Positions 44,847 through 53,161 of a stretch of 64,000 bases of DNA are shown one piece after another; the first letter of the stretch is position 1, and every line of letters starts with the position of its first letter. Both the position numbers and the translations under genes were made by a program. The notes below the pieces were generated by a model that saw only the letters and a program-made list of their open reading frames with translations, ran no database searches and was not told where the DNA came from. Source of the stretch: Candidatus Obscuribacterales bacterium (GTDB taxonomy: Bacteria; Cyanobacteriota; Vampirovibrionia; Obscuribacterales; Obscuribacteraceae); NCBI GenBank assembly GCA_031292355.1, contig JARLHI010000055.1, positions 1 to 64,000 of the forward strand, read 5' to 3'.

Positions 44847-45560
44847 ATGGTTAATATGGCTCAAAGCAAACGGTTTACAGCAGCAATCATTCTCGCATCG
44901 GTTCTACCGTTGATGGCTCCTTTTGCTATATTTGCACAGTCACTAAAAGTAGAAAACCCGGCACCACTTAAAGCTGGTGTAAACCGAGCAGTCATCGATA
45001 GTTTTGGTAGCGATCAATTTTGGTCATTCACCGCCACCGGTCATTTTCAATTGTCTTTCTCTCGCTCTGGAGCTCAAGAAGGCTTTAACATAGCTAAATG
45101 CGGAGCAGGCGCTGTATTTGCTCCAAAGACCCCGGGCAGCAAAATGACTTTTGTTGAATCGCAATCAGGAACTGTTTTCACAGGCGATGTGACGCAACCT
45201 ACCAGAGTCATAGTGATGATCGAACCAGCCAAAAGCGCTCTTGTCAGACAGACAAATGAATACACATTGGAAGCTTCGGGAGCTGTCAATTATTCGGCAG
45301 CTGCAGGTACAAGCACTCCATCTGTGATTGGAACATACAGCGTCGGCATGAATGATTGGGGTGCAGCAAAATTTAGTGCCGATGGTCAAATAGTCACTAC
45401 TAGCGGTGCCAACGGAACATGGCAATTGTTCGATGCCGATACTAGAACTTACATCGTAATTGTTGCTGGCAATCGCATGACATTGACCTTCGAGCCAGGT
45501 CGTGGATTCGTCGACAACAACGGCAATCTTGTTTTTACGGCCAAGCGTTCAGCTAATTAA
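44847..45560 (+). CDS. Exported hypothetical protein
   Basis: A 237-residue protein with a signal peptide (FTAAIILASVLPLMAPFAIFA) followed by two beta-rich halves: the first resembles a pre-peptidase-type beta domain (FGSDQFWSFTATGHFQLSFS, TRVIVMIEP), the second repeats a short beta pattern (GTYSVGMNDWGAAKFSADG, WQLFDADTRTYIVIVAGNR). No catalytic motif. ATG 44847 has AGGAGA about 7 bases upstream; the longer frame from 44799 is rejected. Function unknown. Confidence 0.75.
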   Translation: MVNMAQSKRFTAAIILASVLPLMAPFAIFAQSLKVENPAPLKAGVNRAVIDSFGSDQFWSFTATGHFQLSFSRSGAQEGFNIAKCGAGAVFAPKTPGSKMTFVESQSGTVFTGDVTQPTRVIVMIEPAKSALVRQTNEYTLEASGAVNYSAAAGTSTPSVIGTYSVGMNDWGAAKFSADGQIVTTSGANGTWQLFDADTRTYIVIVAGNRMTLTFEPGRGFVDNNGNLVFTAKRSAN

Positions 45561-45666
45561 GAATGTGCTTATAGAAGCACGCCCATCGGCTAGGAAAAAT
45601 TTTATAGCGTCAACTGAGCCCGTGTAGCCATTCTTTATATCGTTTTTAGCACCTTCAGAGTTCACA

Positions 45667-46113
45667 CTAAAATTTGGCAACAAGTGTGATACCTGCAACC
45701 ATAAGAACGGCACCCACTACTCGCAAGGCGCTGAGCGGATGGGGTGGCATATTGAGGAATCCATAGTGATCGATTGCAATTGACGCCAAGATATTTGCCG
45801 TAATGATCAAGCCATTGAACGGACCAGCACCAATTTTGTCTACCATTGTCAGTCCCAAATAAACGGCGACCGCCCCAGCTAGTCCCCCGATTGGCGCCCA
45901 CCAGGGCATCGTGGTTATCCCCTCAATGGTTGGCAAGGGGCGCGGGCTGATGCAGAAAGCACAAATAAAGAAAGCCAAAATCAACCCAAACGAGACGATA
46001 CTCGCAAGCCAAGGATTCGTCAGTGAATTCCTGAGCTGCGCATTCATCGAATTACCCATGGCTTGCAGTGCACCAGCCACAATAATCAAAGGATAAAACC
46101 ACATCGAATTCAT
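45667..46113 (-). CDS. DUF606/YdcZ-type membrane protein (DMT superfamily)
   Basis: A 148-residue integral membrane protein with five hydrophobic helices (FYPLIIVAGALQAMGNSMNA, IVSFGLILAFFICAFC, APIGGLAGAVAVYLGLTMV, FNGLIITANILASIAID, LRVVGAVLMVAGITLVAKF). Family members are half-size DMT transporters, often acting as pairs; the substrate is unknown. AGGAGA lies about 7 bases before ATG 46113. It follows the ArsB/NhaD-type transporter gene by 15 bases and is the last gene of the minus-strand cluster. Confidence 0.85.
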   Translation of the reverse strand: MNSMWFYPLIIVAGALQAMGNSMNAQLRNSLTNPWLASIVSFGLILAFFICAFCISPRPLPTIEGITTMPWWAPIGGLAGAVAVYLGLTMVDKIGAGPFNGLIITANILASIAIDHYGFLNMPPHPLSALRVVGAVLMVAGITLVAKF

Positions 46114-46127
46114 AAATTATCTCCTGC

Positions 46128-47414
46128 CTAATCGATATGCAAACATCCGACGCAGTACGCCGCTATTGAAGCGCCTATGACAAGGACTGGCGTTGCCACC
46201 AAACCGATCCGAAGAAAATCCATGGCGCTAATATTTTCTCCTCGCTTTCTCGCGCTTGTTATGACAAGCATTGTGGCAAGTGAGCCAGCGATGGTCAAAT
46301 TAGGACCCAAATTGCATCCAAGCAACGCTGAATATTGATCTAACAGATTACTATGAGCATGTTTCAGTGCAGATATTGCGAGCAAAGCCATTGGAATGTT
46401 ATTTATCAAATTGCTTCCCAATGCAGTTGCACAGGCAATCACAGGCACCTGTATAAGCGGCTGTTTATCTGCCATAACAAACATATTGGCTGCGATATTC
46501 GACAATCCAATATTTTCAACACCTCGAATAACAATAAACAGTCCAATCACGAAAGGAAACAACGACCAGCTAATATCCTTCCAAATGCGATGGTCTAGCT
46601 GACGACGCCAAGCTCCCCACACCAAAAGAAAACCGGCACCAATTGATGCCACGAAGACCGGATGTATGCGATACAAAGAGGCAACGAAATAACCGACGAT
46701 GACAACAGCCACAATAAGCACAGCGCCATTGAAGAAGAGGCGATCTGGCACTGCCGACAGGGCGTCTGGTAAAAGACTTTTGTCAAAAGTCTTTGGTATT
46801 GAGGACCTAAACAAAAACTTGAAAAGCCAGTAATTCAAAGCCAGCGCAACTAATTGCGGCACCAGCATAAATAGCGTGAATGAAAAAAATGAATAGTGAA
46901 ACGCTTCCTGAAACAGGAGGTTAGTCAAATTACTCACCGGAAACAAGAGCGAACCCGTGTTAGCAACGAAGGCGCAGGCGATCAGAAAAGGATATGCTTT
47001 TAAGTTGAGACGCTGAACAAATGCCACTACAATCGGTGTCAGAATAATTGCCGTTGTATCTAGGGATAACACCGCCGTGGTGACGGCACCGAGCAAAAAA
47101 ACGTTTCTGTAGAGTTTTTGCCCGTTGCCGTCACAGGCGCGCGCCGCAAGAATAGCCGCCCATTCAAAAAAACCAGCAAGGTCTAAAAGTGCAGACAGAA
47201 CCATCAATGCCAGTAGAAAAAGGAGCACACTTGCGCCTTCAAGCACTGTTTGACAAGACTGAGAAAAAGAGACAAGCCCGAAGACCAACATCAACACGGA
47301 GCCTATCACCGTCCCCCAAGCCTCATGTAAACCGAAGGGTTTACGCAAAATCAGAAAAAGGGTCAAAGAAAATATTCCGAGCGTCTCTAGTACTTGAATT
47401 GTCAAATCACTCAC
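46128..47414 (-). CDS. ArsB/NhaD-type (IT superfamily) transporter
   Basis: A 428-residue membrane protein with about 11-12 helices and the duplicated ion-transporter fold: N-terminal half TTAIILTPIVVAFVQRLNL and NTGSLLFPVSNLTNLLF, C-terminal half GSNLINNIPMALLAI and LGCNLGPNLTIAGSLATML. These Asn/Thr-rich re-entrant segments are typical of ArsB, NhaD and related anion or Na+/H+ carriers. Arsenite export is one option, but no ars regulator or reductase is nearby. GTG 47414 is the start, with a short AGG site. It lies 36 bases after a HFPPH-motif gene. Confidence 0.85.
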   Translation of the reverse strand: MSDLTIQVLETLGIFSLTLFLILRKPFGLHEAWGTVIGSVLMLVFGLVSFSQSCQTVLEGASVLLFLLALMVLSALLDLAGFFEWAAILAARACDGNGQKLYRNVFLLGAVTTAVLSLDTTAIILTPIVVAFVQRLNLKAYPFLIACAFVANTGSLLFPVSNLTNLLFQEAFHYSFFSFTLFMLVPQLVALALNYWLFKFLFRSSIPKTFDKSLLPDALSAVPDRLFFNGAVLIVAVVIVGYFVASLYRIHPVFVASIGAGFLLVWGAWRRQLDHRIWKDISWSLFPFVIGLFIVIRGVENIGLSNIAANMFVMADKQPLIQVPVIACATALGSNLINNIPMALLAISALKHAHSNLLDQYSALLGCNLGPNLTIAGSLATMLVITSARKRGENISAMDFLRIGLVATPVLVIGASIAAYCVGCLHID

Positions 47415-47450
47415 CTAACTAAATACGAAGCGCAGAAACCATCTCCAGAA

Positions 47451-48149
47451 TTAGGGCTGAGACCCGAACATCGAAAGAGATTTTCCATTCACAGTCATTG
47501 CTGCAAGATCAAGGCTTGTACCAAAGTCCGTACGCGTGCCATAGCCTTGCGCTGCAACAGCATCACCAACTTTTACTTGTTGATTTAATGCAAATCCAAG
47601 ATGAGGAGGAAAGTGGACTTGCGTGCCATCGGAAAGCAAAAATCCATTTACTTCGCCCATGTGCCCAACTAACCACCGAGCAATCGTCCCCTTTGCAGTA
47701 ACCGCTTGCCCTGGAACTGGAGGGGACGGCGGACTTAGTGGAGGCTGATCAACCACTGTAGCACCAGTCTTTGGATTTGTCAGACTTATAGTGCGACATT
47801 CTCGTCCGTATACAGATTGGTTTCCCATCTCTACAGTCGCTTGAATCGAATCCCCTGGTCTTGCAGCTTGTCGAAGTGCAGCCCCCATGTGGGGTGGAAA
47901 ATGAAGTTGCTTACCATCAGCGAGCAGCAACCCATCAACTTGACCGCCTGGGTTAAGAAGATACGATTTAACCGTTCCATTCACTGTGGTAGGAACAAAG
48001 GCTCCGGCAACCAGTCCGGGGCGACCAGGCAATGCTGGTGGTGCGCCAGGGATTGGTGGCGGTGGTGGACCTTCCGGTGCCTGCGCAACAGCAGCACAAG
48101 CAGTCGTTGCCGCCGAAATAAAAACTAGCAAGCATGTTCTTTTAAACAT
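47451..48149 (-). CDS. Secreted HFPPH-repeat protein A
   Basis: A 232-residue protein. A signal peptide (CLLVFISAATTACAAVAQA) and a Pro-rich spacer precede two related domains of about 80 residues. Each domain has a [V/I]-x-G-x-[L/F]-L-L-x-D-G-[K/T]-Q-[L/V]-HFPPH core (HFPPH at 83-87 and 179-183), followed by an xxGDxxxA strand. The pattern suggests a small beta-barrel (OB-like), and the paired His could bind metal; both are inference. ATG 48149 has AGGAG 8 bases upstream. It is paralogous to the next gene upstream. Confidence 0.78.
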   Translation of the reverse strand: MFKRTCLLVFISAATTACAAVAQAPEGPPPPPIPGAPPALPGRPGLVAGAFVPTTVNGTVKSYLLNPGGQVDGLLLADGKQLHFPPHMGAALRQAARPGDSIQATVEMGNQSVYGRECRTISLTNPKTGATVVDQPPLSPPSPPVPGQAVTAKGTIARWLVGHMGEVNGFLLSDGTQVHFPPHLGFALNQQVKVGDAVAAQGYGTRTDFGTSLDLAAMTVNGKSLSMFGSQP

Positions 48150-48345
48150 AATAGATCTCCTAACGCAAACTAATTGAATAAAAAGGAAACAGTGAATCAG
48201 CAGATTTGGCATCGCGAACAAACAGTGCAGTGCGCCTCGTGATAGTTCCTTCTGACGCGCATTCTATGAAATCTGGGCAAGCGAAAGTTGGATGAAGAAC
48301 TTACATGCACTGTCGCAAAGACTGACAGCATGCGACATCTAACAA

Positions 48346-49119
48346 CTAGGGACGCCTTGGCGGCGAACTTCTCGCGAAGTCAGTGTCGTATATAGAAATC
48401 ATTGGTTGGTCGTCAGTTCCAATACTGGTAGCTTCAATACAGCGCCCCAACGAGCTCTCACTGCCATTGCCTCTAACCGACATGATTTGGCCTGGTTGAA
48501 AGACATTGGAAAAACTAAACGCGGTTTCTGGAGGCATTCGTACAATAGTTTGATCCAAAAGCAAGAAGCCGTTCACATCGCCTTTTGGTCCATAGAGAAA
48601 AGCTTTAACACGAGCTTGGGCCTGCATAGCCTTCAAAACAATTACTGGTGGTGGAGGTCCTGCTGGGTGAGATGGACCGGCATCCACGACAGCATTTTTG
48701 TTCTTATCTCCAATAATTTGCCATGCAGTGAACACTTTCGAATTTTGACGAATGCCCATAGCAGTTACTCGATCACCTGCTTTGATTACTCTCACCAATT
48801 CCGAACTCATATGTGGCGGAAAATGTATTTGAGTGCCGTCTATTAGAAACAGACCATCGGCCTCGCCTCTGGGATTGAGCAAATATTGCGCGACGATTCC
48901 CTTGCATGCATCACTTCCACGATCTAGACGCATTAGCTCTCGTCCAGGACTTGACGGCGTTGGTTGGGCAGCGCCCAAGCTCATCGAGCTCAGAGTCAAA
49001 CTAATAACTATGTACATGCAAGCATGTCTTGCGGTTGGTTCGTGCACCTTAAGTGGTCCTATAAAACAAATCAAATTCCATCCTCTATTTTGCACCCATG
49101 CAAATAGAACTGACTGCAT
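48346..49119 (-). CDS. Secreted HFPPH-repeat protein B
   Basis: Up to 257 residues, paralogous to the protein at 47451-48149, with the same two-domain layout. The first domain keeps the full core (LFLIDGTQIHFPPHM); the second has lost it (FLLLDQTIVRMPPETA), so only one putative binding site remains. The start is unclear: ATG 49119 gives a long, atypical N-terminus, while ATG 49017 gives a short signal peptide (YIVISLTLSSMSLGAA). It follows the NtrC-like regulator gene by 35 bases, so it is probably in the same transcript as the two-component genes. Confidence 0.75.
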   Translation of the reverse strand: MQSVLFAWVQNRGWNLICFIGPLKVHEPTARHACMYIVISLTLSSMSLGAAQPTPSSPGRELMRLDRGSDACKGIVAQYLLNPRGEADGLFLIDGTQIHFPPHMSSELVRVIKAGDRVTAMGIRQNSKVFTAWQIIGDKNKNAVVDAGPSHPAGPPPPVIVLKAMQAQARVKAFLYGPKGDVNGFLLLDQTIVRMPPETAFSFSNVFQPGQIMSVRGNGSESSLGRCIEATSIGTDDQPMISIYDTDFARSSPPRRP

Positions 49120-49154
49120 GAAATTCTTACAGTACAGTCAGACGGCAAATAAAC

Positions 49155-50390
49155 TCATTCAATCCCGTGCTCTTTCAATTTGGAGTATAGAAGCTGACGA
49201 TTGATCCCGAGGGTTCTAGCCGCTTCCGTACGATTACCTACAGCTTTTTTGAGCGCTTTTTCCAAGAGCATCTTTTCGACTCTAGCGATCGCTCCATAAT
49301 AATCTAGCTGCAAAATGTCGTTCAAACTGACTTCTGGAATTGCAATCTGTTGAGCGAAAGACAGGTCTTCAAAATCAACTACGAGGCCTCTAGCAACTAC
49401 TGCGGCTCTCGAAATTGTGTTCATCAATTCACGCACATTGCCAGGCCAACTATATTCTAGTAATGCCTTTGCTGCTGCCGGCGTAAGCCTTCTAGCGTTA
49501 TCAGTTCGGTCACGGTTCAAAAATGCCTCAGCCAAAACAAGAATGTCTGACGCCCGATCTCGCAACGGTGGCACTTTTATAGGAAAAACCGACAGTCGGT
49601 AAAAAAGATCTTCCCTCAGATTTCCTTGTCTTACCAAAACATCAAGGTCACAACTAGAGCTTGAAATAACTCGTGGATTGCTGTTGTCGTCGCGCAACAA
49701 AGTTAAAAGTTGTGCTTGTGCGCTGGGCTCTAGATCTGCCAACTCTTCTAAGTAAACCATCCCCTGCTCACTCCAGCATGTGAAGCCGACCTCTGGCGAA
49801 GAGCATGGAATGGTCAAAAAAGGTTCTTCAAGGTCACTATGTTCGTATAAGGTTCTTGCAATTTTCTCCTTACCGGTGCCCGCTTCGCCGAATATCAACA
49901 CAGGTGTTGAGGTGGATAATGCCAACCCCATCAATTTTTCCACTTCTCGAAAAGCAGGGCTCTCTCCAATCAATCTCTCCAGATCAGCGACAGCCGTGAC
50001 AGACTCTTTTATTTCATTTTGTCCCGAGCCATCTAGCGCTCTGACAATTATTCGCCTTACATCATCTCTATTTATTGGCTTTGTTAGATGGTCGAAAGCG
50101 CCCAGCTTCATGGCTTCAATTGTATTTGCACTATCGGCATAAGCAGTCAAAATAACAACCGGCAAATTTTTCAGCTTCAAACTGTCACGAATTGCTTTTA
50201 GAACTTCGAGTCCACTCATGTCGGGCATACGCAAATCCAAAAACACCACATCTGGTGTCACCGACTTCAGTATGTCTAGCGCCTCGGCACCACTGCCAGC
50301 CTCTAAAACATCATGCTTCAAAGCAGTAACAGTCTCCCCCAATACCGCTCTGAAAGGAACGTGATCATCGACAATTAGGATTTTTGCCAT
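49155..50390 (-). CDS. NtrC-like response regulator lacking the GAFTGA loop
   Basis: A 411-residue protein with a receiver domain (Asp52 in FLDLRMPDMSG, Lys104 in HLTKPINRDD), an AAA+ domain (Walker A GEAGTGKE at 168-175) and a Fis-type helix-turn-helix (NRTEAARTLGINRQLLYSKL). The region that normally holds the GAFTGA sigma-54 contact loop is missing: only about 14 residues separate LTIPC (residues 192-196) from the Walker B segment (MVYLEEL), which also has Glu for the first Asp. The family normally remodels sigma-54 polymerase; this one probably cannot, and may act as a sigma-70-type regulator. It overlaps the kinase gene by 16 bases. Confidence 0.93.
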   Translation of the reverse strand: MAKILIVDDHVPFRAVLGETVTALKHDVLEAGSGAEALDILKSVTPDVVFLDLRMPDMSGLEVLKAIRDSLKLKNLPVVILTAYADSANTIEAMKLGAFDHLTKPINRDDVRRIIVRALDGSGQNEIKESVTAVADLERLIGESPAFREVEKLMGLALSTSTPVLIFGEAGTGKEKIARTLYEHSDLEEPFLTIPCSSPEVGFTCWSEQGMVYLEELADLEPSAQAQLLTLLRDDNSNPRVISSSSCDLDVLVRQGNLREDLFYRLSVFPIKVPPLRDRASDILVLAEAFLNRDRTDNARRLTPAAAKALLEYSWPGNVRELMNTISRAAVVARGLVVDFEDLSFAQQIAIPEVSLNDILQLDYYGAIARVEKMLLEKALKKAVGNRTEAARTLGINRQLLYSKLKEHGIE

Positions 50391-51844
50391 GGAATCTCCA
50401 TTTCAAATCGAGCGCCAACCGCACCCTGTATACACCGAACTCTGCCCCCGTGGGCCTCGGTCACCTCACGTACAATCGTCAGTCCGATGCCGATACCATT
50501 TGGTCGGCCACTGACCAACGGCTCAAAAATCATTTCTCTTTGATCGAGCGGTACGCCAGGTCCCGAGTCTTCTACCCCAAATACACACTTGTCGGTCTGC
50601 ACCTTTACATCGGCGACCACCCATCCACCCGAAGGTGTGTTTTGCATTGCATTCAATAGCAAGTTGTTAAATGCTCGCCCAATACTTTCTTCGTCGAAAA
50701 ACCATATTCGCTCTGGTGCCTCTCCGCTAAGGCTAAGACCCAAGGCGTCAGCCCTTAATCGCTGAGAGTTGAGACGTTCTTCCAACCAGCTTTTCAGTTG
50801 AATTTCCTGGGGCTTCAATTCACTCAATTTTGCAACGGCGAGAAGTTTTTGTAATAGTCCCTCCAACTCTTGTCCCTCATTCAAGATAGCTTTCAGCAGA
50901 CGTTCCTGTTTGCCGGTTGCGCCCTCCAAAGCATTCTCTGCGCTCAGGCAGATTGTTGCCAATGGATTGCGAATCTCATGGGCAAAACCCGCCACCATTC
51001 GACCTAAAGCACTCAACTTATCAGCTCTTGCAAGTTCCCGGCTCAATTGTGCTGATGCAGCCTGTGACTCCTTGAGCTGCTTATTGACCTGATTCAAAGC
51101 AGAGACAACACGATCGAGTTCAACTTGCCCCGTCATAGGAAGCACTGATAGTTGCTCGATTGCGACATGGCAAACAGCCTGTTCAAGCTGCGTTACCCTC
51201 TTCGACCATTGGTAGAGAAATGCGAAAAGCCAAATACCGGACAGCAATGAGCAAAAAAACAAGCAGGACAGAATGCCGATGACTGAGCCGAAAAGATCTG
51301 AATCCTTAACGGTCGCCCATCCCATTGTCCAAAGTACCGCATTGCCGCCTAATGCGCGAACAGGAGTAGCCTGTACGACCAGAGCGCGATGTTCTCGAGT
51401 AAAGTAATTGAGTCGCGGCTTGGTGGATTGCAGCGCGTCTCGGCACACCTGGCTGATCGTCTTCAGTTCGGTCTGTGGCAAGTCCTTTTTAACGTCTGCC
51501 CCTCCATACGTGGGGAACGCATATGCAACAAATCCTTCATTGGGGGTCCAAAAACCGCCCTCTACCCCATCGAATTGAGCCAGCACCAGCGACAAAAGCA
51601 GATTCAGCTCTCGTATCTCTGCGGCTCTGTTGCCAGGACCTCCATCGCCACCAACATTTGCCAAATAATTCGCGTAGCGGTTTTGAATTGATTGACTGGC
51701 ACGCTCAACGACGGCCTCTTCTTGCTTAAGCTGATTATCGCCAGAGCGTTGATACAGCTCTACCAAAAAAAAGCCAAGCCCAAAGCAAATTGCAAATAGG
51801 AGAAACCAGAGTCCAATCAAAGCACTCCGAACAGATTGGTTCAT
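50375..51844 (-). CDS. Membrane sensor histidine kinase
   Basis: A 489-residue kinase. Helix 1 is near the N-terminus (ALIGLWFLLFAICFGLGFF), then an extracytoplasmic sensor region of about 150 residues, helix 2 (SVIGILSCLFFCSLLSGIWL), a linker, the dimerisation domain with phospho-His in AGFAHEIRNPLA, and the ATPase domain (N box NNLLLNAMQN, G1 VEDSGPGVP, G2 NGIGIGLTIV). ATG 51844 has AGGAG 6 bases upstream. It is the cognate partner of the overlapping NtrC-like gene. The ligand is unknown; downstream genes suggest an envelope or ion signal. Confidence 0.94.
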   Translation of the reverse strand: MNQSVRSALIGLWFLLFAICFGLGFFLVELYQRSGDNQLKQEEAVVERASQSIQNRYANYLANVGGDGGPGNRAAEIRELNLLLSLVLAQFDGVEGGFWTPNEGFVAYAFPTYGGADVKKDLPQTELKTISQVCRDALQSTKPRLNYFTREHRALVVQATPVRALGGNAVLWTMGWATVKDSDLFGSVIGILSCLFFCSLLSGIWLFAFLYQWSKRVTQLEQAVCHVAIEQLSVLPMTGQVELDRVVSALNQVNKQLKESQAASAQLSRELARADKLSALGRMVAGFAHEIRNPLATICLSAENALEGATGKQERLLKAILNEGQELEGLLQKLLAVAKLSELKPQEIQLKSWLEERLNSQRLRADALGLSLSGEAPERIWFFDEESIGRAFNNLLLNAMQNTPSGGWVVADVKVQTDKCVFGVEDSGPGVPLDQREMIFEPLVSGRPNGIGIGLTIVREVTEAHGGRVRCIQGAVGARFEMEIPWQKS

Positions 51845-52429
51845 GGTCACTCCTGCCAAAAATCCTGAGTTACCAGCGTCTCCACTATCTTTGCAATTTT
51901 GCCTGACTAATAGAGCAATAACTGTATGAAAAGATGACGGCATTTGTCAGATTTTATTACGCCACCGCCTCAAGCCAGCGTAATCGATTAATGATTAGAT
52001 GCCCCATCATAATTAAGACTTCGCATGGGTAGCGTAGGCGCTGCACCTAAGTCATAGACGTTTTAGTGCATTGGCAAAGAGTAGAGTTTTCGCTTACAGC
52101 TCTGCTCTTTCGTTCTTTCTACACTAAAAGTATTGACCTCAAAATCTCTGAAACTGGACTCACAGATTCAGGCTTTTCTCGTGACGCGAATAGGCAACAA
52201 CAACAGCTTTATACAACTGTTAAAACTCTGCATACAGACTGAAGGTTGGAGAATGCAGGCACTTTATTAAATTCAACATATTTAAAAAAACACGGGAACT
52301 AATTCCTAAAGGTTTTGTCTCAGATCAAACAGATGACACATACTAAAGTCGCGCTATAAAACTGCACACCAAGCAGTTCGTAGAAATTTACTTCGATTAG
52401 ATGACGCATTTACCGGACGCTTACTGGGA
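51845..52429. other. Intergenic region with dyads
   Basis: A perfect 10-bp palindrome TAATCGATTA lies at 51981-51990, upstream of the kinase gene. AAGAGTAGAG (52077-52086) can pair with CTCTGCTCTT (52100-52109) with one wobble. The reading frame of the receiver gene stays open back to about 52337 with plausible residues (RRNLLRLDDAFTGRLLG), which suggests that a longer gene was once here. No other gene is supported. Confidence 0.4.
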
Positions 52430-52900
52430 ATGTCGGAGAGCATTAAAGTAATCATGGGAACTGAATTGCCTGTAACCCTGGACGAGCGAAAAGCCGAGTG
52501 CAAACCGTTGGTTCTCATTGTGGATGATGATCCCATACACCATAAGCTCATGGAGCTATTGGCAGACCGACTCGGAATAACTGTGCACATGGTCTCTTCC
52601 TGTGGTCAGGCTTTGGAAGCTCTGAGCATGTTCTCTTTTGATTTGATCCTCATGGACTACAGAATGCCTGTAGTAGACGGGTGCATGTGCGCCCAACAAA
52701 TTCGAGCAATGAAGGAGATTCAAGATGAGATCCCAATCGTTGCAGTTACCGCCCACGTTGTGCAGGGGAGCCGCGAGGAGTGCTTATAAGCGGGCATGAA
52801 TGATTTCCTAAAAAAACCGTTTACTCTTGAGGAACTTCACGAAAAAGTTTGTTTTTGGCTGCAGCGTAAAACTGAAAACGGCCCCAATCAAGCTCCCTGA
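52430..52900 (+). pseudogene. Receiver-domain gene interrupted by an in-frame stop
   Basis: The ORF from 52430 encodes a canonical receiver up to residue 119: acidic pair in LIVDDDPIHHKLME, phosphoacceptor Asp in LILMDYRMPVVDG, VAVTAHVVQGSREECL. TAA at 52787-52789 follows, but the same frame continues with AGMNDFLKKPFTLEELHEK up to TGA at 52900. That is exactly the expected end of the domain, including the essential Lys. The stop stands where related receivers have Ala. So this is a recent nonsense mutation, a sequencing error or readthrough. The domain resembles those of hybrid kinases, and coding-like sequence upstream hints at a truncated larger gene. Confidence 0.8.
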
Positions 52901-53089
52901 CTGCTAGCTACCAGCCTTCTTTGTTAATAACAAATTGACAAGTTTAGACGACCGGTCTGCTACACAAGCAGTGAGACTCCGACGTTTGTTAAACCGTCCT
53001 AGTCATCAGAAAATACTGGACACCACATGGTGCTCAAAACCCAGTAGATTGATAAATGTCTACAGCTGGGAGTCGATTTCTCAATTTCG

Positions 53090-53118
53090 AAAAAGGAGTT
53101 GCTAACTTTAGCGACTCC
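53090..53118 (-). terminator. Intrinsic terminator downstream of the heparinase-like gene
   Basis: GGAGTTGCTA (53095-53104) pairs with TAGCGACTCC (53109-53118) over a 4-base loop with one wobble. On the minus strand it is followed by five T (53094-53090), about 45 bases after the stop of the heparinase-like gene. A T-rich stretch (TCTTTT) on the other side means it may also work for plus-strand transcripts. Confidence 0.75.
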
Positions 53119-53161
53119 TCTTTTAGGCCGCAGCTAGATCAGGGGCAGCCTGGCAATCATC

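Noticed and set aside
45667..51844. Sigma-54 (-24/-12) promoters for the two-component cluster
   Set aside because: No TGGCAC-N5-TTGC element was found in the gaps; this agrees with the absence of GAFTGA in the regulator.
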